From: Clostridia bacterium
GTDB lineage: Bacteria; Bacillota; Clostridia; Oscillospirales; CAG-272
Reading direction: 5' to 3'
DNA length: 64,000 bases
Assembly: GCA_017461385.1 (NCBI GenBank)
Contig: JAFTXZ010000008.1
Coordinates: 62,001-126,000 of the forward strand
The translations under genes and the position numbers were made by a program. Below the pieces are notes generated by a model, which was not told the DNA's origin, did no database searches, and saw nothing but the letters and a program-made list of their open reading frames with translations. The number at the start of each line of letters is the position of its first letter. The first letter of the stretch is position 1. Of the stretch, positions 1 to 7,992 are shown piece after piece.

Positions 1-37
1 GATATTATATTTGAAAACTTACAGGAGTGTTTATATT

Positions 38-340
38 ATGGAGCATCATTTTGCTGAAATTCTTGAAATAATTATGCTTATCTGCTTTGGATTTTCTTGG
101 CCACTTAATGTTATTAAGGCCTACAAGGCTAGAACTGCAAAAGGAAAAAGCCTTTGGTTTATTTGCCTAATCCTACTTGGCTACATAGCAGGCATCACTT
201 CAAAATTTGTAAATCCTTATTTTGATATGAGCGCTAAGTGGTATGTTCTTTTCTTCTACTTCCTTAATTTCATTATGGTTAGTGCAGATTTGCTTATGTA
301 CTTTAGAAACAGACGTATAGACAGAATGAATAATGAATAA
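38..340 (+). CDS. small PQ-loop/SemiSWEET-like membrane protein
   Basis: This is a 100-residue protein with three predicted membrane helices (about residues 6-22, 38-56 and 67-87). The first helix runs into a proline-containing stretch (GFSWPLNVIKAYKARTAKG) that resembles the PQ-loop region of SemiSWEET-type half-transporters, so a small-solute transport role is possible but inferred. The ATG at 38 is chosen because AGGAG (23-27) lies 10 bases upstream; an in-frame TTG at 11 has no such site. It ends in a hairpin terminator shared with the convergent degV-type gene. The family assignment rests on this motif and the helix count only. Confidence 0.6.
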   Translation: MEHHFAEILEIIMLICFGFSWPLNVIKAYKARTAKGKSLWFICLILLGYIAGITSKFVNPYFDMSAKWYVLFFYFLNFIMVSADLLMYFRNRRIDRMNNE

Positions 341-372
341 AAGCACAGAGCCAAGCTCTGTGCTTTTGTTTT
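339..372 (+). terminator. bidirectional terminator
   Basis: A 12-bp stem (339-350 with 356-367) and a CCAAG loop are followed by GTTTTATT. It lies between two convergent genes and overlaps both ends. Confidence 0.8.
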
Positions 373-1267
373 ATTCTGCCTTATTAGCTGTTACTTCTTT
401 GCCAAAGAACAATACTGCAATTGTTCCAGGTCCTGCAGATGAACCGATAATTGGACCGATTCTACCTACGTATATGTCTAGCTTTTTCTCTGGGAATCTA
501 GATTCGATTATTGATTTGAGCTCATTAGCTGCAGCCTCGTCATCTGCGTGGCAAACAACTATTTTTTGGTGAGGAACCTCAACGTATTCCTCCTTCATTC
601 TATCAGCAATTCTCTCCATTGAGGCACGTCTTCCCTTTACTGTTTCAATAGCAAAGTTTTGTCCAACCGCATCTGAAATAATAATTGGCTTCTTGTTTAG
701 AAGTCCACCAAAGAATGCCTTTGCAGCGCTTACTCTACCTGCACGCTTCAGGTATGTTAAGCTTTCAACTGTGCATTCTTGATTTACAGTTAAACGATTT
801 TCCTCAATCCACTTTGCGTTTTCCTCAATGCTCAAGCCCTCTGCTCTCTTTTCTGATGCTACCATACACAAGATACCAAGACCAAAGCAGGAATTCAAGC
901 TATCGATACAGATAATTTTTGAATCCGGATACTTGTCTAAAAGGTGGTCCTTTGCAACTCTACTTGCCTTAATTGATGCAGAAAGTGCACCTGCACAGGA
1001 TAGATACAAAACATCATATCCATTTTGTATGTACTCTTCAAATCTTGCCTCAAATTCGTGCGCTGTTACCTGAGCGGTGATAATTCTTGTTCCATTACGA
1101 AGCAATTCAAAAAAGTCGTGATATGGAATTTCCTTAAAGTCAATATCTGCCACATATTCCTTTTCGTCAATGCTTAGATGCATAGGAACATATTCAATAT
1201 CGTATTTTTCTCTTAAATCCTGTGATAAATCACTACAGGAGTCTGTAACAATAATATATTTTTTCAT
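371..1267 (-). CDS. fakB: DegV-family fatty-acid-binding subunit FakB (pair 1)
   Basis: This 298-residue DegV protein binds a free fatty acid and presents it to the FakA kinase for phosphorylation at the membrane surface. Visible family marks are the N-terminal VTDSCSDLS strand-loop, the LKRAGRVS element near the middle and the C-terminal GPIIGSSAGPGTIAVLFFG signature. The ATG at 1267 follows AGAGG by 9 bases; a TTG at 1288 overlapping the fakA stop is less likely. It lies directly downstream of fakA (stop at 1281), so the two are probably co-transcribed. Which fatty acid it prefers cannot be read from the sequence. Confidence 0.9.
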   Translation of the reverse strand: MKKYIIVTDSCSDLSQDLREKYDIEYVPMHLSIDEKEYVADIDFKEIPYHDFFELLRNGTRIITAQVTAHEFEARFEEYIQNGYDVLYLSCAGALSASIKASRVAKDHLLDKYPDSKIICIDSLNSCFGLGILCMVASEKRAEGLSIEENAKWIEENRLTVNQECTVESLTYLKRAGRVSAAKAFFGGLLNKKPIIISDAVGQNFAIETVKGRRASMERIADRMKEEYVEVPHQKIVVCHADDEAAANELKSIIESRFPEKKLDIYVGRIGPIIGSSAGPGTIAVLFFGKEVTANKAE

Positions 1268-1280
1268 TTTTATATACCTC

Positions 1281-2948
1281 TCATTCAAATATCAAAATAA
1301 AATCATAAACCTCTTGCATGCCGTCAATCTCATAAAGCTCAACCTTGCCCTGCTTTTCAACGTAAGTCTGGATTTGCGCCTTTTCCTCGTCGGTTGTACT
1401 CTTACCGTACACGGCAATTAAGAAATCCCTATCCTTGCTTAATTCGTCAATGAGCAGCTTTGTGGTTTCCAGCTTTGATTCAGTTGAAAACATCATTGTT
1501 TTCCCTGTGAAGCCCATATAATCGTTTTCCTTAATGCTAACGCCGTTTGCAACCGTTGTTCTAATTGATCTAGCTATCATTCCAGTTACAGAAAGCATCA
1601 TTTTTTCAGAAAGATTTTTAGCAATCTCCTCCGGATTGTCAAAGGAGTAATCAAGTTCTGAAAGGGCTGAATAACCCTGTCCTATGCTCTTGGACTCAAT
1701 TATGTAAACGTTTGCGTCCTTATAAAGCTCCTTTGCCTGCTTAGCAGAAAGGATTATGTTTGAGTTATTTGGAAGAACAAAGATATTTTCTGCGTTTGCC
1801 ATCTCAAACGCCTCCAAAAAGTCCTCGGCAGAGGGGTTGTTTGTTTGTCCTCCATTTACAACAACGTCGGCGCCCATTTCCTCAAAAAGATTAATAAGCC
1901 CCTCGCCCATTGCTGTTGTTACTGTTGCGTACTTTTTGCGAGGCTTTTTAATTTTTATTGAGTCTTCCTTTTTCTCTTTTTTATCAACGGTTTCGTTATG
2001 CTGAAGCGTCATATTTTCAATTTTGACTGTTAGATACTCACCAAACCTTTGACAATACTCAAGCACCTTATATGGTGTCATTGTGTGAACGTGGATTTTA
2101 ACCACTGTGCCTGTTTTGAAGGCTACAATAGAATCGCCACCTACTGATTCAAGATATTTTATCAAGCCATCTACGTCGAAATTGTCAACATCAGTTTTGC
2201 TCTTTTGAAGCTGAAGGAGCATTTCTGTGCAATATCCAAATTCCATTTCGCTATCCTCAGTAAACTTAGAAAAGTCTAGGTCCACTGTCTTGCTACTAGA
2301 ACCCTCGTTGTCCCAATGAAGCTCCTCACCACCAAGCGCCTTGCAGAAGCCCTCAATTATGTAAACAAGTCCTGCTCCACCGCTATCAATAACGCCAGCT
2401 TCCTTCAAAACTGCCAACAGCTCAGGGGTCCTTTCAAGCGATTCCTTCATTTCCTTTAAGAAGCACTTAAAGAACTCATAAACTGAAATATCGTCATTGA
2501 TACGGTTGCTAACGTTTTCTGCAGATTCTCTTGCTACAGTAAGTATAGTTCCCTCAACAGGAACAGCTACTGCACCATAAGCGCATCTTACACCGTTTAG
2601 AAGTGCTCTACCAAATTCCTTTAGATCGGCTCTTTCCTGTCCCTTTAGGCTTTCAGCTAAGCCGTAGAATAATTGAGATAGAATTACGCCAGAGTTTCCT
2701 CGTGCGCCCATTAGCATTCCGTTTGCCATTGCGCTTGCAAGCTCCGTTAAGCTTTTGCCTTGAGCCTTTTTCAAGCCCTCGACTCCACCACGCATAGTGA
2801 GAAACATATTCTCTCCCGTATCTCCGTCTGGAATTGGGAATACGTTAAGGTCATTTACGGTTTGAACATTGTCGTGTAGGTTTACCGCACCGCCCATAAC
2901 CATTTTCTCAAAAATCTCACCGTCAATTACATTGCCATTATATTTCAT
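1281..2948 (-). CDS. fakA: fatty acid kinase FakA-type (DAK2 domain, pair 1)
   Basis: This 555-residue protein has the DAK2/DhaL kinase domain in the first ~200 residues, with the nucleotide/metal motif NVFPIPDGDTGENM at about 36-49 and GARGNSGVILSQ at about 97-108. The middle and C-terminal FakA domains follow, including SGGQTNNPS-type GGQT and LPNNSNIILSAKQ elements near residues 380-410. Known family role: ATP-dependent phosphorylation of FakB-bound fatty acid to acyl-phosphate for phospholipid synthesis. GGAGG stands 4 bases before the ATG. Length matches full FakA (about 550). The gene precedes fakB, the reverse of the second pair at 31.9-34.4 kb. Confidence 0.92.
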   Translation of the reverse strand: MKYNGNVIDGEIFEKMVMGGAVNLHDNVQTVNDLNVFPIPDGDTGENMFLTMRGGVEGLKKAQGKSLTELASAMANGMLMGARGNSGVILSQLFYGLAESLKGQERADLKEFGRALLNGVRCAYGAVAVPVEGTILTVARESAENVSNRINDDISVYEFFKCFLKEMKESLERTPELLAVLKEAGVIDSGGAGLVYIIEGFCKALGGEELHWDNEGSSSKTVDLDFSKFTEDSEMEFGYCTEMLLQLQKSKTDVDNFDVDGLIKYLESVGGDSIVAFKTGTVVKIHVHTMTPYKVLEYCQRFGEYLTVKIENMTLQHNETVDKKEKKEDSIKIKKPRKKYATVTTAMGEGLINLFEEMGADVVVNGGQTNNPSAEDFLEAFEMANAENIFVLPNNSNIILSAKQAKELYKDANVYIIESKSIGQGYSALSELDYSFDNPEEIAKNLSEKMMLSVTGMIARSIRTTVANGVSIKENDYMGFTGKTMMFSTESKLETTKLLIDELSKDRDFLIAVYGKSTTDEEKAQIQTYVEKQGKVELYEIDGMQEVYDFILIFE

Positions 2949-3030
2949 AATACCTCCATTGCACTGATTTTATCAATCGACAGTATTCTTCATTTTTTGA
3001 CATTTTATCAAGTGTTTCTAAACTAAAGAT

Positions 3031-3070
3031 TAACAAAAAAGAAAAATTGCCGATTTATTTCGGCAATTTT
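3031..3070 (-). terminator. terminator of the two-component operon
   Basis: An 11-12-bp stem (3042-3053 with 3060-3070) reads on the minus strand into TTTTTCTTTTTTG. The stop codon of the kinase gene sits in the loop. Confidence 0.8.
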
Positions 3071-4122
3071 ACTATGAAGCTTGTTTTTCCATTTTCACAT
3101 TCTACGTCAACCTCTCCCTTGTGAAGAACAACTATATGCTTTACTATAGAAAGCCCTATACCATTGCCCTCCTTTTCGTGAGAGCTATCGGCTTGGTAGA
3201 ACTTAGAGAATATTTTTTGTCTGTCCTCTTCCTTGATTTCTTTTCCGTCATTCGTTATTTTTACTTGAATTATATCGTCGCTTTGCTCAATTCTAACAGA
3301 AAGCTCACCCTTTTCGTTTGAAAACTTAATAGCGTTATCTATTATGTTTATCCAAACGTGCATAAGCATTTCTTCATCTCCTGAGATTTCTATCTCATCA
3401 AAATCAAGATTTAGCTCAAGGTTCTTTTTATCCCAACGCTTTTCAAGCATTACAATAGCAGTTCTGATTTGCTCGGACAAATTGTACTTTTTCTTTTTTT
3501 GGATTTCCTTTTCGTTTTCTATCTTGGATAGATGCAAAATCTTTGTTGACATTTCCAGGAGGCGAGTTGTTTCTTCATCGATGATTTCGATATATTCCTG
3601 CCTTTTTTCATGGGTTAAATCCTCCCTCTTAAGTAGCTCCAAAAGTCCCCTTATTGAAGCAATCGGGGTCTTGAATTCGTGAGAGAAATTATTTACAAAA
3701 TCGGAACGAAGCATTTCAGTTTTAGAAATTTCCTCTGCCATGTTATTAAAGCCCTTCTCTACCTCTTTAAGAGTGCTTTTCTCACCAAAGCTTAATCTTA
3801 CCGAGTAGTCTCCACGGGAAACCTTTATCATAGCCTCAACAAGTGATTTATATGGTCTTAAAAGAAGCTTTCCCGCAAGAATCGAGAAGCCCATTCCTAT
3901 GATTACGCTAGACACCACCATTAAAAGAATGTATGGCCATCCTGATGCCTGCCACCATTCCTGCTGAATAACACCTGCGTTTGTAAGGATTGCTCCCAAA
4001 ACAAAAATCACGGCAAGGCTTAAAAGCTGAACTACACCAGTCATTAAGATAAAGAATGCATTTACCTTAACGTTGGCAATTGGCTTTTCTAAGTTAATTT
4101 TACCTAGCTTTTTTCTTTTCAT
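3055..4122 (-). CDS. sensor histidine kinase
   Basis: This 355-residue membrane kinase has two helices (about 22-48 and 63-90) flanking only a short outside loop, followed by a HAMP-like linker (about 90-140). The dimerisation/phosphoacceptor motif NFSHEFKTP has His148, and the ATPase domain shows the N box (WINIIDNAIKF), G1 (TNDGKE) and G2 (GNGIGLSIVKHI). It should autophosphorylate and pass phosphate to the response regulator encoded just upstream, whose stop overlaps its start by 4 bases. The small extracellular loop suggests it senses membrane or envelope state, which is an inference. No target genes are obvious from position. Confidence 0.93.
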   Translation of the reverse strand: MKRKKLGKINLEKPIANVKVNAFFILMTGVVQLLSLAVIFVLGAILTNAGVIQQEWWQASGWPYILLMVVSSVIIGMGFSILAGKLLLRPYKSLVEAMIKVSRGDYSVRLSFGEKSTLKEVEKGFNNMAEEISKTEMLRSDFVNNFSHEFKTPIASIRGLLELLKREDLTHEKRQEYIEIIDEETTRLLEMSTKILHLSKIENEKEIQKKKKYNLSEQIRTAIVMLEKRWDKKNLELNLDFDEIEISGDEEMLMHVWINIIDNAIKFSNEKGELSVRIEQSDDIIQVKITNDGKEIKEEDRQKIFSKFYQADSSHEKEGNGIGLSIVKHIVVLHKGEVDVECENGKTSFIVKLPK

Positions 4123-4793
4123 ATTTTAATCTCCGCCTTATAGCCTAAGCCCTTGATTGCCTTCAGCTCAAATTCATTCCAGCCCTCAAAGCGCTTCCTT
4201 AACCTTGATATGTGTACGGTTACGGTATCTGTAGCTGTGTCGCAGTCGTAGCCCCATATTTCATCCATTAGTTGTATACGGGTGAAGATTTGGTTTGGTG
4301 AGGACAAGAGCTTAAAAAGCAGCATAAATTCCTTTTGAGGAAGCTCGATTTTTTCCTCGCCTCTAATTACTAGCTGTGTATTGTAATCCAGGGTAATGCT
4401 TCCAATTTGTAGCTTTTGCTCATTTACCATTTTGGCACGTCTTAGAAGTGCTTTTATATGAAGTAAAAGCTCCTCGCTATTGATGGGCTTTGTCATATAA
4501 TCGTCAATACCTGATATAAAGCCCTTCATTCTATCCCTCGGGAGATCCTTTGCTGAAATCATCAAAACAGGTAAATCTTGATTGAAGGTTCTTAGCTCCT
4601 CAGTAAACTCGTAGCCATTCAATTTTGGCATCATTATATCTACTATTACAAGATCAACGTGAGTTTTATCAAGAATGTCCAGTGCCTCTACTCCGTCCGA
4701 TGCGGTGATTACTGTGTATCTTTCAAGCTCTAAGCGCTCCTTCATAACGTATCTTATGTTTTTATCGTCGTCGATTATTAGAATTTTGAACAT
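4119..4793 (-). CDS. OmpR/PhoB-family response regulator
   Basis: This 224-residue regulator has a receiver domain with the acidic pair at residues 8-10 (IIDDDK), phosphoacceptor Asp52 in VIVDIMMP and the conserved Lys in TKPI. A C-terminal winged helix follows (about 130-224, with QKEFMLLFKLLS and the DTVTVHISRLRKR recognition helix). The ATG at 4793 follows GGAGG by 8 bases; the longer reading frame to 4823 lacks a site. It is the first gene of a two-gene operon with the histidine kinase (ATGA overlap). Confidence 0.95.
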   Translation of the reverse strand: MFKILIIDDDKNIRYVMKERLELERYTVITASDGVEALDILDKTHVDLVIVDIMMPKLNGYEFTEELRTFNQDLPVLMISAKDLPRDRMKGFISGIDDYMTKPINSEELLLHIKALLRRAKMVNEQKLQIGSITLDYNTQLVIRGEEKIELPQKEFMLLFKLLSSPNQIFTRIQLMDEIWGYDCDTATDTVTVHISRLRKRFEGWNEFELKAIKGLGYKAEIKI

Positions 4794-4945
4794 TTCAATA
4801 TCCTCCAACTCTTTTACAGGCATATTATATCACAATTATAAGACTTTTTCAATTGATTGTTTATTTTTGTTGTTTTTTGTCAAAAGTATAGAAATATCAC
4901 GGAAAATATGCTATAATAGGTTAAAAATTGAAAAGAGGTAATAAA

Positions 4946-5377
4946 ATGGATAAAAATAAATCCCTTATGCTTGATAATCAAATTTGTTTTCCTTTGTATG
5001 CCACTTCTCGTGAAATAATTAAAAAATACAGACCATATTTAGACGAAATAGGTCTTACATATACACAATACATTGCAATGCTAGTTTTTTGGGAACAAAA
5101 AATTATAAACGTAAAGGATTTAGGTGCTAGGCTTTTCCTTGATTCCGGAACGCTAACGCCTGTGCTTAAAAGCCTTGAAAAAAAGGGGCTTGTTCGACGC
5201 TCTCGTTCTCGCGAGGATGAGAGAGTTTTGCTGGTTGAAATTACAGATGAGGGCATGAGTCTTAAGGAGCTAGCTAAAAATATTCCCTGCCTGCTTAAGG
5301 AAGCGCTTCCTATTACAAACGAGGAATGCGCAGAGCTACATAGGATTTTATACAAGCTACTTGATAGTAAAAATTAG
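4946..5377 (+). CDS. MarR-family regulator, OhrR-like
   Basis: This 143-residue winged-helix protein begins with the segment LDNQICFPLYATSRE, in which Cys14 sits where OhrR repressors carry their peroxide-reactive Cys15. The recognition helix (LDSGTLTPVLKSLEKKGLV) and wing (RSREDERVLLVEIT) are typical of MarR proteins. Known OhrR proteins derepress an organic hydroperoxide reductase when the Cys is oxidised, but no ohr gene lies in this window, so the target is unknown. The ATG at 4946 follows AGAGG; the upstream frame at 4928 lacks one. A TATAAT at 4912-4917 is a likely -10. Confidence 0.85.
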   Translation: MDKNKSLMLDNQICFPLYATSREIIKKYRPYLDEIGLTYTQYIAMLVFWEQKIINVKDLGARLFLDSGTLTPVLKSLEKKGLVRRSRSREDERVLLVEITDEGMSLKELAKNIPCLLKEALPITNEECAELHRILYKLLDSKN

Positions 5378-5443
5378 TTATGTGCTATTGTTAAGCATAT
5401 AATTCATACTAACTAGAAGCCATACATAAATACAAATTCATAC

Positions 5444-5471
5444 AAAAAAGTGCTCTTTCGAGCACTTTTTT
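5444..5471 (+). terminator. bidirectional terminator
   Basis: A 12-bp stem (5444-5455 with 5460-5471) with loop TTTC has A and T runs on both sides. It lies between the convergent marR-type and PHP genes. Confidence 0.85.
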
Positions 5472-6135
5472 AATTATCAAGGATTAGGGTATAGCTTCCG
5501 TCCTTTAGTGTTTGAACAAGCTGAGTCATGCTTGTGATTTCATAGTCTGTTAGTATTCCAGCATTAGCAGGGGTGTCATTATAATGGAAATCGGTGCCTG
5601 AGGTTTTAATCAATCCATATTTTTCAGCCCATGCGTTCGCTATTTCGTTTCTTGAATCGTGTCCCTTGTGTCCATTAAACGCCTCCACTCCGTCTAGATA
5701 GTATGGCGCTACAACTGTCATACTGTTTCTAAATGGATGTGCCTGCACGAATAAAATCCCGTTTTCCTTGGCAATTTTGTGGAAGCATTCAGGATTCATA
5801 TCGAAAAGCCCCTCGTTATCAAGAAGAAATTCTTTAGTAATGCCAAATAGCAAATAATCGTTTATATTTTGATTAAAGCGAAGCTCGGCTCCAAACAAAA
5901 TATTCATTTTTCCCTTTGCGCATTCCTTGAGCCTTTCGTAGGCTGAATAAAACTTCTCTACAAAAGCCTGCCAGCTCTCGCAGTTGTGATGTAGCATTGT
6001 TGTATAGTTAAGATGGTTTGAAAGGACAAGCGTTTTATAGCCTGCCTCGGTGTATTTTTTTGTTATATCATCTACACTAACCTGTGCGCATTCACTGATA
6101 TCCATTGAATGGCAATGAAGCTCTGTCTTAAACAT
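5470..6135 (-). CDS. PHP-domain metal-dependent phosphoesterase
   Basis: This 221-residue protein shows the PHP metal ligands in order: HCHS at residues 7-10, SNHLN near 40, GAELR near 83, AHPFR near 133 and GTDFHYND near 180. Such stand-alone PHP proteins include histidinol-phosphate phosphatases and other phosphodiesterases or monoesterases; the substrate cannot be told. No histidine genes are nearby, which argues against a dedicated histidinol phosphatase. It is a single-gene unit ending in the shared terminator at 5444-5471. Confidence 0.82.
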   Translation of the reverse strand: MFKTELHCHSMDISECAQVSVDDITKKYTEAGYKTLVLSNHLNYTTMLHHNCESWQAFVEKFYSAYERLKECAKGKMNILFGAELRFNQNINDYLLFGITKEFLLDNEGLFDMNPECFHKIAKENGILFVQAHPFRNSMTVVAPYYLDGVEAFNGHKGHDSRNEIANAWAEKYGLIKTSGTDFHYNDTPANAGILTDYEITSMTQLVQTLKDGSYTLILDN

Positions 6136-6280
6136 ATTTTCCTCACTCGAATTTTATAATCTTCCTTAATTTTTTGCCAAATAAAGTATATCACCATTAG
6201 TGAATTATTTCAAGACTTTTGCTCTTTTCGAGAGAGTTTTTTAATTAAAACAAATTTTTTACAAAAAACCAAAAAAAGTC

Positions 6281-6309
6281 TTGACAAGCAAATACTCCTG
6301 TGATATAAT
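6281..6309 (+). promoter_or_regulatory. tRNA-operon promoter
   Basis: Consensus TTGACA (6281-6286), a 17-base spacer and TATAAT (6304-6309) with TGTG ahead of the -10 stand 21 bases before the first tRNA. Confidence 0.9.
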
Positions 6310-6330
6310 AAGCAAGCATTGCAAATCAAC

Positions 6331-6406
6331 GGCGGAATAGCTCAGAGGCTAGAGCATCCGGTTCATACCCGGCAGGTCATAGGTTCAAATCCCATTTCCG
6401 CCACCA
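6331..6406 (+). tRNA. tRNA-Met (CAT), elongator-like
   Basis: A 76-base cloverleaf with acceptor GGCGGAA/TTCCGCC, D stem GCTC/GAGC, anticodon CAT at 6364-6366, T loop TTCAAAT and encoded CCA. The G1-C72 pair (initiators are mismatched at 1-72) argues for the elongator form. A tRNA-Ile(CAT) modified by TilS is the alternative. The outermost anticodon-stem pair is a T-C mismatch. Confidence 0.9.
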
Positions 6407-6411
6407 TATTT

Positions 6412-6486
6412 GGCCCGTTGGTCAAGCGGTTAAGACACGGCCCTTTCACGGCTGTAACATGGGTTCGATTCCCGTACGGGTCACCA
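6412..6486 (+). tRNA. tRNA-Glu (TTC)
   Basis: A 75-base cloverleaf with acceptor GGCCCGT/ACGGGTC (one G-T pair), anticodon stem CGGCC/GGCTG around TTC at 6445-6447, T arm GGGTTCGATTCCC and encoded CCA. It follows the Met tRNA by 5 bases and shares its promoter. Confidence 0.95.
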
Positions 6487-6497
6487 AAATAAACCTA

Positions 6498-6530
6498 AAT
6501 CGAACACTTCGGTGTTCGATTTTCGTTTAT
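6498..6530 (+). terminator. tRNA-operon terminator
   Basis: A perfect 10-bp stem (6498-6507 with 6512-6521) with a UUCG tetraloop is followed by a broken T run. Confidence 0.8.
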
Positions 6531-6536
6531 TTATCA

Positions 6537-6627
6537 AAGTCGCAGACTTTGTATGGCATCAGGCGTTAGGCTGTATGGCATCACTTTTATGTGTATGGCA
6601 TCACCGTTAGGTGCTTTTCTGCGACTT
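6537..6627 (+). repeat. left arm: three GTATGGCAT-hairpin units inside a 10-bp inverted repeat
   Basis: AAGTCGCAGA (6537-6546) and its exact reverse complement (6618-6627) enclose three direct copies of GTATGGCATCA at 6551, 6573 and 6593. Each 9-mer GTATGGCAT is followed by a small hairpin of changing sequence: CAG/CTG, CAC/GTG, and CACC-gtta-GGTG (6602-6613). The GTATGG core is complementary to the CCATAC core of the right arm. The array starts 7 bases after the tRNA terminator. I recognise no named RNA family. Confidence 0.8.
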
Positions 6628-6718
6628 GATTCCATACGACACTGTGTGTCAATTCCATACTGCAACAAGTTGCAAATTCCATACACGCTATGCGTGATTT
6701 CATACAATGCTACGCATT
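6628..6718 (+). repeat. right arm: four ATTCCATAC units separated by variable 3-nt-loop hairpins
   Basis: ATTCCATAC occurs at 6629, 6652 and 6676, and ATTTCATAC at 6697. After each comes a perfect hairpin with a 2-3-base loop but a different stem: GACAC-tgt-GTGTC (6638-6650), TGCAAC-aa-GTTGCA (6661-6674), CACGC-tat-GCGTG (6684-6696), AATGC-tac-GCATT (6706-6718). Stems change with paired substitutions while linkers are kept, which points to selection on RNA or single-strand DNA structure. The last hairpin ends 3 bases before the ribosome site of the four-helix-bundle gene. Confidence 0.85.
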
Positions 6719-6733
6719 GATTGGAGGTTAGTT

Positions 6734-7090
6734 ATGGCTAAAAGAAATCTGCTTTTAGAATATAGCGAGGAATTAGCTGTTTGTATAGCTAAGCTATGCA
6801 AGGACAATAAATTTGATTCTAATGTAGTTTTTCAAATAAAAAAGTCGTCTTCGAGTGTGTTTGCTAATATTACAGAGGCACAATACCCTCAAAGTCTTGC
6901 AGACATGCATTCTAAATTTGAAATAGCAAGAAAGGAATGTGCCGAAACTGAAAGCTGGTTAAAGCTTCTCTTTTCTACCGAAGCTATTGATGATATAACT
7001 TTCAAAAAATTGAGAAATCTTTGTGGCAGAATTAAAAGAATGCTCACAAGCTCCTGCATCACAATCGAAAATAAATCAAAGCAAGGTTGA
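6734..7090 (+). CDS. four-helix-bundle protein (S23/Avd-like)
   Basis: This 118-residue, almost all-helical protein has the hallmarks of the 23S-intervening-sequence/Avd four-helix-bundle family: an N-terminal YSEELAVCIAKLCK helix, a SSSSVFANITEAQYPQS turn and an AETESWLKLLFSTEAID segment near residues 73-90. Relatives include Avd, which binds RNA and reverse transcriptase in diversity-generating retroelements; no reverse transcriptase is present here. GGAGG (6723-6727) precedes the ATG at 6734; the longer frame from 6707 would run through the last hairpin. The stop codon lies inside the terminator stem. It is tightly joined to the hairpin array, suggesting the protein acts on that RNA or DNA. 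Confidence 0.8.
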   Translation: MAKRNLLLEYSEELAVCIAKLCKDNKFDSNVVFQIKKSSSSVFANITEAQYPQSLADMHSKFEIARKECAETESWLKLLFSTEAIDDITFKKLRNLCGRIKRMLTSSCITIENKSKQG

Positions 7091-7110
7091 CTTTTCAACC
7101 TTGCTTTTCT
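7079..7110 (+). terminator. terminator of the four-helix-bundle gene
   Basis: A 12-bp stem (7079-7090 with 7095-7106) is followed by TTCTT and overlaps the TGA stop. A very similar GCAAGG/CCTTGC hairpin recurs at 9378-9410. Confidence 0.85.
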
Positions 7111-7152
7111 TACATATACAAGCACACGCCACAGTGCCATTTGATAAAAATT

Positions 7153-7599
7153 TTATTTTCTTAATATTGAACTTAGCAATGCGATAGTCTTTTTTGCTGG
7201 CTTATAAAACGCAAAATATATCGACAATATCAAAAATGTGGCAAACACCAGTGCAGCTAAGAGAAAAACAGGCTCTACAATTCCTATTATTAGTGGAACA
7301 ATAATTGTACCTATGGACCATATTAAACAGAAAATAGATACAAACACACTCAATCGTGCAGTAACATTTATATCGCAGCCTTCATTTTTACTATCTATTT
7401 TTCCAATCAAAACAGGAGTGAATGCATTCCTTACATATTCTTTTGGTCTTTTGCGTATCCTGAATTCATCATCGCTTATCTGCCCAATAAAAACGTCATT
7501 GTCTTTAACTGTTGTATTTGTTATTTCATACAACCTTTGCACAATCTCTTGTTTTGTTAAAGAAGATTCCATCTTGCTTTGTAGTTTTATAAAAAACAT
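7153..7599 (-). CDS. unrecognised two-helix membrane protein
   Basis: This 148-residue protein has a polar N-terminal half (about 1-80, including SDDEFRIRKRPKEYVRNAFTPV) and two long hydrophobic helices near residues 85-108 and 110-133, followed by a basic tail. The N half looks like a small cytoplasmic domain and the layout resembles small PH-like or DUF membrane proteins, but I do not recognise the family. GGGAG stands 7 bases before the ATG at 7599; an upstream extension to 7659 lacks a site. No operon partner. Confidence 0.65.
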   Translation of the reverse strand: MFFIKLQSKMESSLTKQEIVQRLYEITNTTVKDNDVFIGQISDDEFRIRKRPKEYVRNAFTPVLIGKIDSKNEGCDINVTARLSVFVSIFCLIWSIGTIIVPLIIGIVEPVFLLAALVFATFLILSIYFAFYKPAKKTIALLSSILRK

Positions 7600-7992
7600 G
7601 CCACTTCTCCCTTTAATACTTGCTATTTGTATTATACCACACCATATAAAGCATTTCAATATTTTTCGATTTACAATTACCCTTGGCTCACCATAGTATT
7701 ACCAGTCGATCCTTTCGACTGGTTTTACTTTTTATAGGTGATAATTACTTATTTTAACTCAAAGATAGCAGTAAAGCTTCTTTGAGTTATTTTAATTACG
7801 CCAGTAACAAGGTTCGGACAGGTCGAAATGCTATTTTATTTCCCCTTTGCACCTTGTGCTAGGTTCGCAAGAATTGAGTGTTCGGTTCTTATTTCTGTAT
7901 CAAACAAAAGAATGTTCCAATGAAACTATGTTATTGAATTCAAGTGCTTATTATGCTAAAATAAATTAAAGCTTATTTGCGAGGTGATATTT
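7600..7992. other. intergenic region with orphan hairpins and a promoter
   Basis: A terminator-like hairpin lies at 7701-7733 (ACCAGTCGA/TCGACTGGT then TTTACTTTTTA). A 10-bp stem with a 13-base loop lies around 7757-7789 (AACTCAAAGA/TCTTTGAGTT). The promoter at 7934-7962 and the ribosome site at 7981-7986 belong to the next gene. I see no coding potential and cannot explain the stretch 7790-7930. Confidence 0.55.
7934..7962 (+). promoter_or_regulatory. promoter of the GH20-like gene
   Basis: TTGAAT (7934-7939), a 17-base spacer and TAAAAT (7957-7962), with TG one base before the -10. Confidence 0.75.

Noticed and set aside
4928-5377. Ohr peroxide operon around the OhrR-like gene
   Set aside because: No ohr gene lies in the window and the neighbours are unrelated.
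6551-6718. CRISPR array reading of the repeated 9-mers
   Set aside because: Repeats are too short, unit lengths vary, the between-parts are perfect hairpins, and there are no cas genes.
6707-6733. Longer start for the four-helix-bundle gene
   Set aside because: It would read through the last hairpin and has no ribosome site, whereas ATG 6734 has GGAGG.
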